From Streptosporangiaceae bacterium (GTDB taxonomy: Bacteria > Actinomycetota > Actinomycetes > Streptosporangiales > Streptosporangiaceae): a DNA stretch of 64,000 nt. Within the stretch, counting starts at the first letter, position 1; each line of letters opens with the position of its first letter. Under the pieces are notes generated by a model, which was not told the origin of the DNA, made no database searches, and saw only the letters and a program-made list of their open reading frames with translations. Positions 34,829 to 42,323 of this stretch are shown one piece after another. The translations under genes and the position numbers were made by a program. The stretch covers positions 1-64,000 of the forward strand of contig JAFARZ010000011.1 in assembly GCA_019245115.1 (NCBI GenBank), written 5' to 3'.

Positions 34829-36585
34829 ACCTGGTCAGCCTGGAACGCGCCGCCAAGGCCTACGCGCATCAGACGCTGCTCGCCGGCGTCTCCCTCGGCG
34901 TGTCGGACCGGGACCGGATCGGAATCGTGGGCCGGAACGGGGCCGGCAAGTCCACGCTGCTCGGGATGCTGGCCGGGGTGACCGAGCCGGACACCGGCCG
35001 GGTGGCGCGGGTTTCCGGCCTCCGGGTCGGCTTCCTGCCGCAAGCCGACCGGCTGACGGGCACGGTCGAGGAGGTCGTGTTCGGGGTGGGCCGGCGGGAT
35101 GTGCCCTGGGAGTCCGATCCGCTCGCCCGGACGGTGGCGGGTGATCTGCTGCGCGGGATCCCGCTCGGTGCCGACGCGGCACGGCTGTCCGGCGGCGAGC
35201 GACGCCGCGCCGCGCTGGCCGCGCTGCTGGCGGTGGAGCGTGATCTGCTGCTGCTTGACGAGCCGACCAACCACCTCGACATCGACGCGATCGACTGGCT
35301 GGGCAAGCACCTCCGTGATCGCGGCTGTGCGGTGGTGGTGGTCAGCCACGACCGCTGGCTGCTCGACACCGTGTGCGACCGGACCTGGGAGCTGGACCGC
35401 GGTCAGGTGCACTCGGCGCCCGGCGGCTACTCGGCGTATGTGCTTGCCGAGGCCGAACGCGAGCGCGCGGAGGACGTTGCCGAGCAACGTCGTCGCAACC
35501 TGGCCCGCAAGGAGCTGGCCTGGCTGCGCCGCGGCCCGCAGGCCCGGGGGACCAAGCCCAAGTTCCGCGTCCAGGAGGCGAACGCGCTGATCGCCGCCGA
35601 GCCGCCGGCCCGGGATAACGTGGAGCTGACCAGGATGGCGACCGCCCGCCTGGGCAAGACGGTCCTGGAGCTGGAGGACGTCTCGCTGTCTATCGGCGAC
35701 CGTTCCCTGTTCTCGCACGTGACTTGGCAGCTCGGCCCGGGGGAACGGGTCGGCATCGTCGGCGTCAACGGCAGCGGCAAGACATCCCTGCTCCGCGTCC
35801 TCGACGGATCCCTGCCCGTCGATGGCACGGTGGTTCGCGGCAAGACGGTGCGGCTTGCCCATCTCTCTCAGGAACTCGCCGAGCTGGATCCGGATCAGCG
35901 CGTCCGCGAGGCCGTCGAGGAGGTGCGGCTGCGTGTCGGGGTCGGTGATCGCGAGATCTCCGCGGCCCAGTTGCTGGAGCGGCTCGGCTTCTCCGCTGAG
36001 CGGCAGCGGACCCGGATCAGCGACCTGTCCGGCGGCGAGCGCCGTCGTGTGCAGATGTTGCGGCTGCTCATGGATGAACCGAACGTCCTGCTGCTCGACG
36101 AACCGACCAACGACCTCGACATCGAGACGCTGACGGAGTTCGAGGACCTGCTGGACAGCTGGCCCGGCACGCTCGTGGTGGTCAGCCACGACCGGTACTT
36201 CCTGGAACGGGTCACCGACCACGTCGTGGCGTTGCTCGGCGACGGCAGGCTCGCCTTCCTCGGCGGTGGCGTGGACGAGTACCTGGAGCGCATCAGTGCA
36301 GTCCGCACCGTCCCGGCCGGGAAACCATCCGCGGCGAGTCCGGGTATCTCGTCGGCCGCCGCCGAGCGCACCGCCCGTAAGGAACTCCAGCGCCTGGAGC
36401 GCCAGCTTGACCGGCTGACCGCACGGGAAGCGGAGCTGACCGCCGAACTGGCCGCGGCAGCTACCAACGACATTGGGACAGACTACGAGAAGCTGACCGC
36501 ACTCGGCGCCGACCTGCGCACGGTCCAGACCGAGAAGGCTGATCTCGAAGAGCGCTGGCTCACCGTGGCCGCCGGCCTGGAGTAA
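34825..36585 (+). CDS. ABC-F family ATPase
   Basis: 586 residues with two ABC domains and no TM segment. Domain 1: Walker A GRNGAGKST, signature LSGGERRRAALAALL, Walker B LLLLDEPTNHLDIDAIDWL. Domain 2: GVNGSGKTS, signature LSGGERRRVQMLRLL, LLLDEPTNDLDIETL. The linker between them and a C-terminal coiled coil (ARKELQRLERQLDRLTAREAEL) are present. ABC-F proteins act on the ribosome. ATG 34825 is coupled to ispE, an arrangement common in actinobacteria. Confidence 0.94.
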   Translation: MNLVSLERAAKAYAHQTLLAGVSLGVSDRDRIGIVGRNGAGKSTLLGMLAGVTEPDTGRVARVSGLRVGFLPQADRLTGTVEEVVFGVGRRDVPWESDPLARTVAGDLLRGIPLGADAARLSGGERRRAALAALLAVERDLLLLDEPTNHLDIDAIDWLGKHLRDRGCAVVVVSHDRWLLDTVCDRTWELDRGQVHSAPGGYSAYVLAEAERERAEDVAEQRRRNLARKELAWLRRGPQARGTKPKFRVQEANALIAAEPPARDNVELTRMATARLGKTVLELEDVSLSIGDRSLFSHVTWQLGPGERVGIVGVNGSGKTSLLRVLDGSLPVDGTVVRGKTVRLAHLSQELAELDPDQRVREAVEEVRLRVGVGDREISAAQLLERLGFSAERQRTRISDLSGGERRRVQMLRLLMDEPNVLLLDEPTNDLDIETLTEFEDLLDSWPGTLVVVSHDRYFLERVTDHVVALLGDGRLAFLGGGVDEYLERISAVRTVPAGKPSAASPGISSAAAERTARKELQRLERQLDRLTAREAELTAELAAAATNDIGTDYEKLTALGADLRTVQTEKADLEERWLTVAAGLE

Positions 36586-36666
36586 CGCCCGTAGCGTCCG
36601 TCCGTCCGTCCGCCCACCCCACTCGCGCCCACCGTCCGCGCGCCCGGTCTCCGCCCGGACCCCGTG

Positions 36667-36714
36667 GTTGTGACATCCATGGTGTTGGGTGCCCTTGAAT
36701 GTGACATTCAAGGG
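36667..36714 (-). repeat. Palindromic intergenic module (module copy 3)
   Basis: TTGTGACATCCATGG at 36669 and, at 36692-36714, a perfect 23-bp palindrome centred on ATGTGACAT (11 paired bases each side). On the minus strand the block matches 10570-10615 with few changes. It also can serve as terminator between the convergent ABC-F and MarR genes. A (CCGT) tetranucleotide run precedes it at about 36598-36612. Confidence 0.75.
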
Positions 36715-36730
36715 GTTGGCGCCGGGCCGG

Positions 36731-37309
36731 TCAGGCGTCGGTGGCGGCGTCGAAGGGGGCGAGCAGGGTCCGCATCAGATCGGCGAGCCGCACGCGTTCG
36801 GCGTCATCGAGGTTGGCCAGCAATGCGCGCTCGCTGCGCAGCAGGTCGGCGAGCGCGGCGTCCACCCGGGCCTCGCCCTGTTCGGTGAGCGTTACCAGCA
36901 CGCCTCGTTTGTCGGACGGATCGGGCTCGCGGCGGACCAGGCCCGCCGCGGCCAGCCGGTCGATGCGGTTGGTCATGGTGCCCGAGGTCACCAACGTGGC
37001 GCGCACCAGCGCTCCGGGCGTGAGCTGGAACGGTGGCCCCTGCCGGCGCAGGGCGGAAAGAACGTCGAACTCCCAGATCTCGAGCCCGTGGGCCGCGAAC
37101 GCTCCGCGCCGTGCGATGTCGAGGTGCCTGGCCAGCCGGGAGATCCGGCTGAGCACCTGCAACGGCTCCACGTCGAGGTCCGGCCGTTGCGCTCGCCAGG
37201 CATCGACGAGTTCGTCCACCTCGTCGCGCGGTGCTGAATTGGCCTGGGCCTCCGGCCGCGGCGCCTCCAGGCGCGCGGCATCCGCACCCGCTGGCGGCGT
37301 CGAGCCCAT
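36731..37309 (-). CDS. MarR-family transcriptional regulator
   Basis: 192 residues from ATG 37309. The winged helix is clear: EIWEFDVLSALRRQGPPFQLTPGALVRATLVTSGTMTNRIDRL (recognition helix) and the wing VRREPDPSDKRGVLVTLT. The first 35 residues are non-conserved and contain one 30-bp coding repeat (APRPEAQANSAPR). Divergent from tam across a perfect palindrome, so it probably represses itself and/or tam. Confidence 0.92.
   Translation of the reverse strand: MGSTPPAGADAARLEAPRPEAQANSAPRDEVDELVDAWRAQRPDLDVEPLQVLSRISRLARHLDIARRGAFAAHGLEIWEFDVLSALRRQGPPFQLTPGALVRATLVTSGTMTNRIDRLAAAGLVRREPDPSDKRGVLVTLTEQGEARVDAALADLLRSERALLANLDDAERVRLADLMRTLLAPFDAATDA
37233..37261 (-). repeat. 30-bp coding repeat, one unit (MarR gene)
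   Basis: Same unit as 17645, 41108, 41138 and 60550. Translated PRPEAQANSA in the N-terminal extension of the MarR protein, before the conserved domain. Confidence 0.88.
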
Positions 37310-37322
37310 TGCCACAGAGTAC

Positions 37323-37334
37323 CTTGACGTCAAG
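37323..37334. promoter_or_regulatory. Candidate MarR operator
   Basis: CTTGACGTCAAG is a perfect 12-bp palindrome in the 50-base divergent gap between marR (start 37309) and tam (start 37360), the kind of TTGAC...TCAA site MarR proteins bind. Confidence 0.7.
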
Positions 37335-37359
37335 ATGATTGTTCGGTAGAAGGAAAGCG

Positions 37360-38130
37360 ATGTGGGATGCGGCTGAGTACCAGCGATTCGGAGGCGAACG
37401 CGCCAGGCCGTTCTTCGAACTGCTCGCGCGTGTCGGCGTGACGAATCCTGGGCTGGTGGTCGACATGGGATGCGGTCCGGGCAACCTGACCGCCGCCCTC
37501 GCCAAACGCTGGCCGGCGGCCACGGTCCTGGGCATCGACAGCTCGCCGGAGATGATTCAGGCCGCGCGGGTGCATGACGCGCCGGGCCTGTCCTTCATGC
37601 GGGACGACGTCCGCTACTGGAAGCCGCAGGCGATGCCGGATCTGATCGTCTCGAACGCGGTGCTCCAGTGGGTGCCCGAACACCGCGAGCTGGTCGCCGA
37701 CTGGGCGGGCTGGCTCGGGGCCGGGGGCTGGCTGGCGTTCCAGGTGCCGGGCAACTTCGATCAGCCGTCGCACGTGCTGATGTGCGAGATGGCCTCCTCG
37801 CCCCGCTGGCGTCCGCTGTTGCGGGACGTAGCGTTGAATCGGCAGTCAGCCGACCCAGCGGACTACGCGGCGCTGCTGGCGCTGGCCGGCTGCGAGGTGG
37901 ACGCGTGGGAGACCACTTACATGCACATTCTGAGTGGCGAGGATCCGGTGCTCGAGTGGTACAAGGGCACCGGTCTGCGACCGGTGCTGGCCGCACTGGA
38001 CGAGGGAGAGGCAGCGGCCTTTCTCGCCGAGTACGCCGCGAAGCTTCGTGCGGCGTACCCACCTCGGCCGTTCGGCACGGTGTTCCCGTTCCGCCGGGTC
38101 TTCGCGGTCGCCCACCGGGTCTCCCGTTAA
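37360..38130 (+). CDS. tam: Trans-aconitate 2-methyltransferase family protein
   Basis: 256 residues. MWDAAEYQRFGGERARPFFELL, VVDMGCGPGNLTAALAKRWP, VLGIDSSPEMI, DLIVSNAVLQWVPEH and FQVPGNFDQPSHVLM match Tam, which methylates trans-aconitate with SAM. ATG 37360 follows AGAAGGAAA. The last codons (AHRVSR-stop) lie in the first unit of a 26-bp tandem repeat. Confidence 0.9.
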   Translation: MWDAAEYQRFGGERARPFFELLARVGVTNPGLVVDMGCGPGNLTAALAKRWPAATVLGIDSSPEMIQAARVHDAPGLSFMRDDVRYWKPQAMPDLIVSNAVLQWVPEHRELVADWAGWLGAGGWLAFQVPGNFDQPSHVLMCEMASSPRWRPLLRDVALNRQSADPADYAALLALAGCEVDAWETTYMHILSGEDPVLEWYKGTGLRPVLAALDEGEAAAFLAEYAAKLRAAYPPRPFGTVFPFRRVFAVAHRVSR

Positions 38131-38187
38131 CGGCCGCCCCCCGGGTCTCCCGTTAACGGCCGCCCACCGGGTCTCCCGTTAACGGCC
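38110..38187 (+). repeat. 26-bp tandem repeat, 3 units, starting inside the 3' end of tam
   Basis: Units at 38110, 38136 and 38162 share GGGTCTCCCGTTAACGG. Each has the palindrome CCGTTAACGG; the TAA inside the first unit is the tam stop. Confidence 0.92.
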
Positions 38188-38260
38188 GCCCCCGGCACTA
38201 CCCGCAGCACCGCCAGCCGCCACATCCGCCCGCTGGTCTGGTCTCCACGCCGCCCCTGGA

Positions 38261-38314
38261 CGGATGGATGTGACAACCACCCGGTTATAACCGGGTCGCT
38301 GCCACATCCATCCG
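38261..38314. repeat. 54-bp nested palindrome (potential cruciform)
   Basis: Outer arms CGGATGGATGTGACA (38261-38275) and TGCCACATCCATCCG (38300-38314) pair with one mismatch; the core 38280-38295 is the perfect palindrome CCCGGTTATAACCGGG. Followed by five GGTCC repeats (38318-38339). It shares the ATGTGACA element with the other intergenic modules. Possible terminator of tam or a protein site. Confidence 0.8.
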
Positions 38315-38446
38315 CTCCGGTCCGGTCCGGTCCGGTCCGTGGCCCCCGTTCAACCGGCGACTCGCTATAAACATATCTTTCCAATTGATTTAATGGGAAA
38401 CTTCTGGCAGGATCACGGGCATGCGCCCTCTCCTGCCACAGGCTCG

Positions 38447-38509
38447 ATGTCGCTCCAGCGCACCGTAGTGCCGTTGGAGCGAATCAACCGTGAAGAGAGG
38501 CAAGAATGA
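38447..38509 (+). CDS. Possible 20-codon leader ORF upstream of the cysteine dioxygenase gene
   Basis: ATG 38447 to TGA 38509 (MSLQRTVVPLERINREERQE) ends overlapping the dioxygenase ATG (ATGA at 38506). A hairpin TCGCTCCA (38450-38457)/TGGAGCGA (38475-38482) lies within it. No convincing ribosome site is seen, so this may be chance; it could couple translation. Confidence 0.25.
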   Translation: MSLQRTVVPLERINREERQE

Positions 38510-39012
38510 GCACGACCACGATGCGGTCGGCTTCACATCCGGGGCAGCTGATGGGCGCACGTCAGCTCGCCGACGTGGTGAGAAGGGTCGCGGCCAGGCC
38601 GGCCGAGTGGCTCACCCGCGTCAGGCTGAACCCGGCCGGCCGCTGGTATGACCAGCTGCACATCGATGACAGCCATGAGGTCTGGCTGATCAGCTGGCTG
38701 CCAGGCCAGGAAACCGGATTTCACGATCACGGCGGCGCCACGGGGGCGTTCACGGTCGTCCTCGGCACGCTGGTGGAGAGCCAGGTGGCCGGCGGCCACG
38801 ACCAGATGCTGACCCGGCCGGTCGGCGCGGGCGCCACGCGCTCGTTCGGCCCGCGCTACATTCACAACGTGCGCAATTCCGACGCGGCGTCGGTCGCGGT
38901 CAGCGTCCACGCCTACTCTCCGCCGCTGTCCTCGATGACACGTTATGAGCTCACCCAGTCCGGGTTGGTGACGCTGGGGACCGAGGCCGCCACCGCATGG
39001 TCAGCCGCCTGA
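38506..39012 (+). CDS. Cysteine dioxygenase-family protein
   Basis: 168 residues, cupin fold. FHDHGGATGAFTVVLG (two metal His), FGPRYIHNVRN (third His) and SVHAYSPPLSSM are the bacterial cysteine dioxygenase motifs. It oxidises cysteine to cysteine sulfinate using Fe(II) and O2. GAGAGG precedes ATG 38506. It overlaps the rhodanese gene by 16 bp, a pairing often seen for this family in actinobacteria and consistent with thiol/sulfane sulfur handling. Confidence 0.9.
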   Translation: MSTTTMRSASHPGQLMGARQLADVVRRVAARPAEWLTRVRLNPAGRWYDQLHIDDSHEVWLISWLPGQETGFHDHGGATGAFTVVLGTLVESQVAGGHDQMLTRPVGAGATRSFGPRYIHNVRNSDAASVAVSVHAYSPPLSSMTRYELTQSGLVTLGTEAATAWSAA

Positions 39013-39470
39013 CCACCAAGCCGCCGGGCGCGCGCACCATCGAGGAGATCCTCGCCGGCGCGCGCGCCCGGCTGCGGCGGCTGCCGCCCCGGGACGCCTT
39101 CGACGCTGCTGCCGACGGCGCGGTGCTCGTCGATATCCGGCCCGCCGCGCAGCGGGCGGAGCAGGGCGAGATACCCGGGTCGACGGTCATCGAGCGCAAC
39201 CATCTGGAGTGGCGGCTCGATCCGGCCTGCGACGCGCGGCTGCCCTGGGTGTGCGGCTACGACCACCAGATCATCGTGTTCTGCGTGGACGGCTATACCT
39301 CCAGCCTGGCCGCGGCGTCGCTGCATGATCTCGGGCTCGCGCGCGCGACCGACATGATCGGCGGCTTCCGCGCCTGGACGGCCGCCGGCCTGCCGCACGC
39401 TCCGGCCAGCGCCCGTACCGTGGTCCTCGCCCCCGGCACGGCGGCGGCGTCGCCAGTGCCGCGCGCCTGA
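38997..39470 (+). CDS. Rhodanese-like sulfurtransferase domain protein
   Basis: 157 residues with one rhodanese domain: VLVDIRPAAQRAEQGEIPGS, and the active-site loop VFCVDGYTSSLAA with the catalytic Cys, then MIGGFRAWTAAGLP. ATG 38997 lies in the end of the cysteine dioxygenase gene, so translation is coupled. Confidence 0.9.
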   Translation: MVSRLTTKPPGARTIEEILAGARARLRRLPPRDAFDAAADGAVLVDIRPAAQRAEQGEIPGSTVIERNHLEWRLDPACDARLPWVCGYDHQIIVFCVDGYTSSLAAASLHDLGLARATDMIGGFRAWTAAGLPHAPASARTVVLAPGTAAASPVPRA

Positions 39471-39478
39471 AGCTCAGC

Positions 39479-40105
39479 TCAGGGTTTGCCGTCGCGGGTG
39501 TCGAGCTGGGACAGGCCGTTCCACGCCAGGTCGATGAGGCTCGTGGCCACCTGCTCCAGCCTGGGTTTGCGGGCGTCCAGCCACCATTGGCCGGTGAACG
39601 CGACCATGCCGACCAGCATCTGCGCATACAGCGGCGCGGCCTTGGCGTCCCGGCCGCGGGAGCTGAGGAAGTCGGCCAGGACGTACTCGACCTGGCCGGC
39701 GATGTCACTGAGCAGCGTGCCGTAGGTTCCGGTCGCCGACCCCGGGTTGGAGTCACGGACCAGGATGCGGAAGCCGTCGGCGTTGTCCTCGATGTACTTC
39801 AGCAGGCTGACCGCCGCCGCCTCGTACTTCTGCCGGGTGTTGTCCCCGTTGAGCAGCAGCGTGGTGGCCATCGTGAGCAGCCGCTCCACCTCGCGGTCCA
39901 CCACGACGGCGTACAGCCCCTCCTTGCCGCCGAAGTGCTCGTAGACCACCGGTTTGGATACGCCCGCCTGTGCGGCGACCTCCTCGATGGAAGTTCCTTC
40001 GAACCCGCGCTCGGCGAACAGCCTTCGTCCGATATCCAGCAGCTGCTCTCGCCGTTCCTTGCCGGTCATTCGTTTGCGACCGGGCCTCTGGGTCTGAGAA
40101 GTCAC
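39479..40105 (-). CDS. TetR-family regulator, probable desaturase repressor
   Basis: 208 residues. DNA-binding domain REQLLDIGRRLFAERGFEGTSIEEVAAQAGVSKPVVYEHFGGKEGLYAVVVDRE is textbook TetR. GTG 40105 starts it, 7 bases after the desaturase stop, so it is the second gene of that operon. The palindrome at 41333 in front of the desaturase is its likely site, giving feedback control of membrane lipid unsaturation (inference). Confidence 0.92.
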   Translation of the reverse strand: MTSQTQRPGRKRMTGKERREQLLDIGRRLFAERGFEGTSIEEVAAQAGVSKPVVYEHFGGKEGLYAVVVDREVERLLTMATTLLLNGDNTRQKYEAAAVSLLKYIEDNADGFRILVRDSNPGSATGTYGTLLSDIAGQVEYVLADFLSSRGRDAKAAPLYAQMLVGMVAFTGQWWLDARKPRLEQVATSLIDLAWNGLSQLDTRDGKP

Positions 40106-40112
40106 CGGTTAA

Positions 40113-41276
40113 TCATCGCGACTCCGAGGACACCGCGCTACGTACACTGCCGCGTCGCCTCGTCATCGAACCGAGTTTCCTGGTCGCGGTGGCCGGACGC
40201 TTGGCGGCGAGCCTGTCCTCGTCTGGCCAGCGGACGTCATGGGCCCAGCCGAGCTTCTCGAAGGCCCAGATGACCCGGGCGCTGGGGTCGAGCTGGCCCT
40301 TGAGCGCACCGTGCCGGGCACACGTGGGGTCGGCGTGGTGCAGGTTGTGCCACGATTCGCCGAACGAGGCGATGGCCAGCCAGGCGACGTTACGGGACTT
40401 GTCGCGAACCTCGAACTCCTCGCTGCCGAAGGTGTGACAGATCGAGTTGATCGACCAGGTGACGTGGTGCAGCAGCGCGACGCGGACCAGGCTGGCCCAG
40501 AAGAAAGCGGTCAGCGCGCCGTGCCAGGACATGCCCCACAGGCCGCCGATCAGCGCGGGTGCCAGCAGCGAGACCGCGACCAGTCCGGCGAACCAGTTGT
40601 CCACCCGCTTGATCCGCTTGTCCGCGAGCAGGTCGGGGGAGAACTTCTCCTGCGAGGTCTTGTTGGGGTCGAACAGCCACCCGATGTGCGCGTAGACCAG
40701 CCCCTTCGACAGGGCCTTCCAGTCGTCGCCGTACCGCCACGGCGAGTGCGGGTCACCCTCCCGGTCGCTGTACTTGTGGTGACGGCGGTGGTCGGACACC
40801 CACGTGATCACCGGGCCCTCGATGGCCAGGCTGCCCGCGATGGCCAGCCACAGCCGCAGTCCGCTCCTGGCCTTGAAGGACTGGTGGGTGAAGTAACGGT
40901 GATAACCCACCGTCACGCCGAGCCCCGAGAACCAGTAAAAGGCCAGCGCGATGAGCACATCGTGCCAGCCCAGCCCCCAGCCCCACATCAACGGGATCGC
41001 GGCCAGCAGGGCCGCCAGCGGTATCACGACGAACAGGCCGACAAGGAAGCGCTGGAACGTGCTGGTCGGCTCCTCTTCGAGGTCCGGACGGGCGCCGCGC
41101 TGCTGTGTTGAACTGGCCTGGGCCTTCGGCCGCTGTGCTGAATTTGCCTGGGCCTCCGGCCGCGGCGGTCTGCCGGTATCCCCGATGCCTTCGCCCAGCG
41201 TCGGCGCGGTCGATGTGATCGTGCTTTCGGCCGCGAACTCCGCGGCCCGGCGGACGGTGTCGGGGGTTGTGGTCAT
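40113..41276 (-). CDS. Acyl-CoA/acyl-lipid delta-9-type fatty acid desaturase
   Basis: 387 residues. The three histidine boxes HRYFTH, HRRHH and HNLHH bind the di-iron centre; four TM helices surround them (FLVGLFVVIPLAALLAAIPL; VLIALAFYWFSGLGVTVG; two after residue 220). Introduces a double bond in membrane-bound acyl chains. Residues about 38-60 are made of two tandem 30-bp coding repeats (PRPEAQANSAQRPKAQASS), an addition ahead of the conserved domain. Confidence 0.93.
   Translation of the reverse strand: MTTTPDTVRRAAEFAAESTITSTAPTLGEGIGDTGRPPRPEAQANSAQRPKAQASSTQQRGARPDLEEEPTSTFQRFLVGLFVVIPLAALLAAIPLMWGWGLGWHDVLIALAFYWFSGLGVTVGYHRYFTHQSFKARSGLRLWLAIAGSLAIEGPVITWVSDHRRHHKYSDREGDPHSPWRYGDDWKALSKGLVYAHIGWLFDPNKTSQEKFSPDLLADKRIKRVDNWFAGLVAVSLLAPALIGGLWGMSWHGALTAFFWASLVRVALLHHVTWSINSICHTFGSEEFEVRDKSRNVAWLAIASFGESWHNLHHADPTCARHGALKGQLDPSARVIWAFEKLGWAHDVRWPDEDRLAAKRPATATRKLGSMTRRRGSVRSAVSSESR
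41108..41166 (-). repeat. 30-bp coding repeat, two tandem units (desaturase gene)
   Basis: Units at 41108-41136 (diverged) and 41138-41166, 30-bp period. Translated PRPEAQANSA and RPKAQASST in the N-terminal extension of the desaturase. Confidence 0.88.
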
Positions 41277-41332
41277 CGTGCTCCCTAGAGGTCTCTCGCC
41301 GGGCAGAGCCCGGTACGCTTACGTAACCGTAG

Positions 41333-41348
41333 CCTACGGAACCGTAGG
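41333..41348. promoter_or_regulatory. Candidate TetR operator upstream of the desaturase
   Basis: CCTACGGAACCGTAGG has perfect 7-bp arms around AA, and a further ACCGTAG half-site overlaps on the left (41326-41332). It lies 57 bases upstream of the desaturase start, within its promoter. Confidence 0.7.
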
Positions 41349-41587
41349 TTGCGCAAGGCCTCCCACATGAATTTCCGCAAATCGCCGCATGAATCCTGGA
41401 TTCGCACGGGGATGCTCTGTCTCGGCATCCGAGACGACAGCTTGTGTCATGTCGCTCGTGGTCCGCTGGGCTGTCCCTGGCGCTACCCTTGATCGCCCGC
41501 GATATGCACCGGCAATGCGATCCAGGATCATGACCGGCCGCAGGCCGCCCCGGCCGACATGACTGCCCAAGCCTGGACAAAGGGGTG

Positions 41588-41659
41588 TTCCGGTGCCTGG
41601 ACTCGAACCAGGACAACAGGGACCAAAACCCTGCGGGCTGCCAATTACCCAACACCGGA
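41588..41659 (-). tRNA. tRNA-Gln (anticodon TTG)
   Basis: On the minus strand: acceptor TCCGGTG (41653-41659) pairs with CACCGGA (41589-41595); anticodon stem CAGGG/CCCTG with loop TTTTGGT gives anticodon TTG; the T arm is CCTGG-TTCGAGT-CCAGG. CCA is not encoded. A tRNA-Gln near glmU/prs is common in actinobacteria. Confidence 0.95.
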
Positions 41660-41763
41660 GTAAACGGTCAAAGGGCACAAGCAGTACGCCGCTCGTGCCG
41701 TCCAATTCCACGATACCGGTCACCCCGTGCACGAGGCATCCGCGACGGCCCTCGCCCGGCCGG

Positions 41764-41835
41764 GACGGGCGCTACATCCGGCCCGGCGACGGGCGCTACA
41801 TCCGGCCCGGCGACGGGCGCTATGTCCGGCCCGGC
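41764..41835 (+). repeat. 24-bp tandem repeat, 3 units
   Basis: GACGGGCGCTACATCCGGCC plus CGGC, repeated at 41764, 41788 and 41812. It keeps all frames open (one reads DGRYIRPG), but no credible gene covers it: the open frame begins antisense to the tRNA. The rest of 41660-42264 holds no gene I can support; 42054-42180 is very G-rich with many GGG runs. Confidence 0.75.
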
Positions 41836-42264
41836 GACGGGCCCCGGCTGGCCGAAGAGATGGTCGCTTATCGGACCGCTTTGCCAGGTTTGTCCGACCA
41901 ACTGGCCGGCAAGGCCGCCCATGCATCGGCTCCCTAGGTGTCGAGATTGCGCGAAAGGGACGAATCATGAAATGTCGGGCACGCATCGATGTCGCTGGAG
42001 CCGGACAAATCCCCGCCCAACGCTATGGATGGCGCCATCGTCGCGCTGAGGAGCGGGTGTGGGCGGTGCGCGGGCAGGCGGGTGCGGGGGCAGGCGGGTG
42101 CGGGGGATGCGAGGGGAGTGGGTATGGGGCGCGGACGCGGGGGTGGAATCGGGCGGAACTGGGTGCAAGCGGGTACTGTCGGTCAGGAGCCCGGATGGCG
42201 TCGCGCTGCTGGCCGTCGCGGGTGGTGGACGGGAGGAAACCACAGCCGTTCGGGATGATGGTCC

Positions 42265-42323
42265 TATAATTAGTTTGTTGATGCAAAACAAGTTATCTGA
42301 ACGGGCTTGGGGGATAGCCGGGC
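42265..42323 (+). promoter_or_regulatory. Promoter of the MFS transporter gene
   Basis: A perfect -10 box TATAAT at 42265-42270, rare in this GC-rich DNA, is followed by the inverted repeat TTTGTT-GATGC-AAAACAA (about 42275-42292), a likely repressor site. The -35 region is weak. The AT-richness stands out from its G-rich surroundings. Confidence 0.6.

Noticed and set aside
33991..36711. A 906-codon open frame on the minus strand
   Set aside because: It is the antisense shadow of ispE and the ABC-F gene, which have full family motifs; high GC keeps the opposite frame open.
41593..41937. A plus-strand gene with DGRYIRPG repeats
   Set aside because: The frame begins inside the tRNA-Gln on the other strand, has no ribosome site and is kept open only by the 24-bp tandem repeat.
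42054..42180. G-quadruplex regulatory region before the MFS gene
   Set aside because: Many GGG runs are present, but GC-rich genomes show this by chance and nothing ties it to a function.
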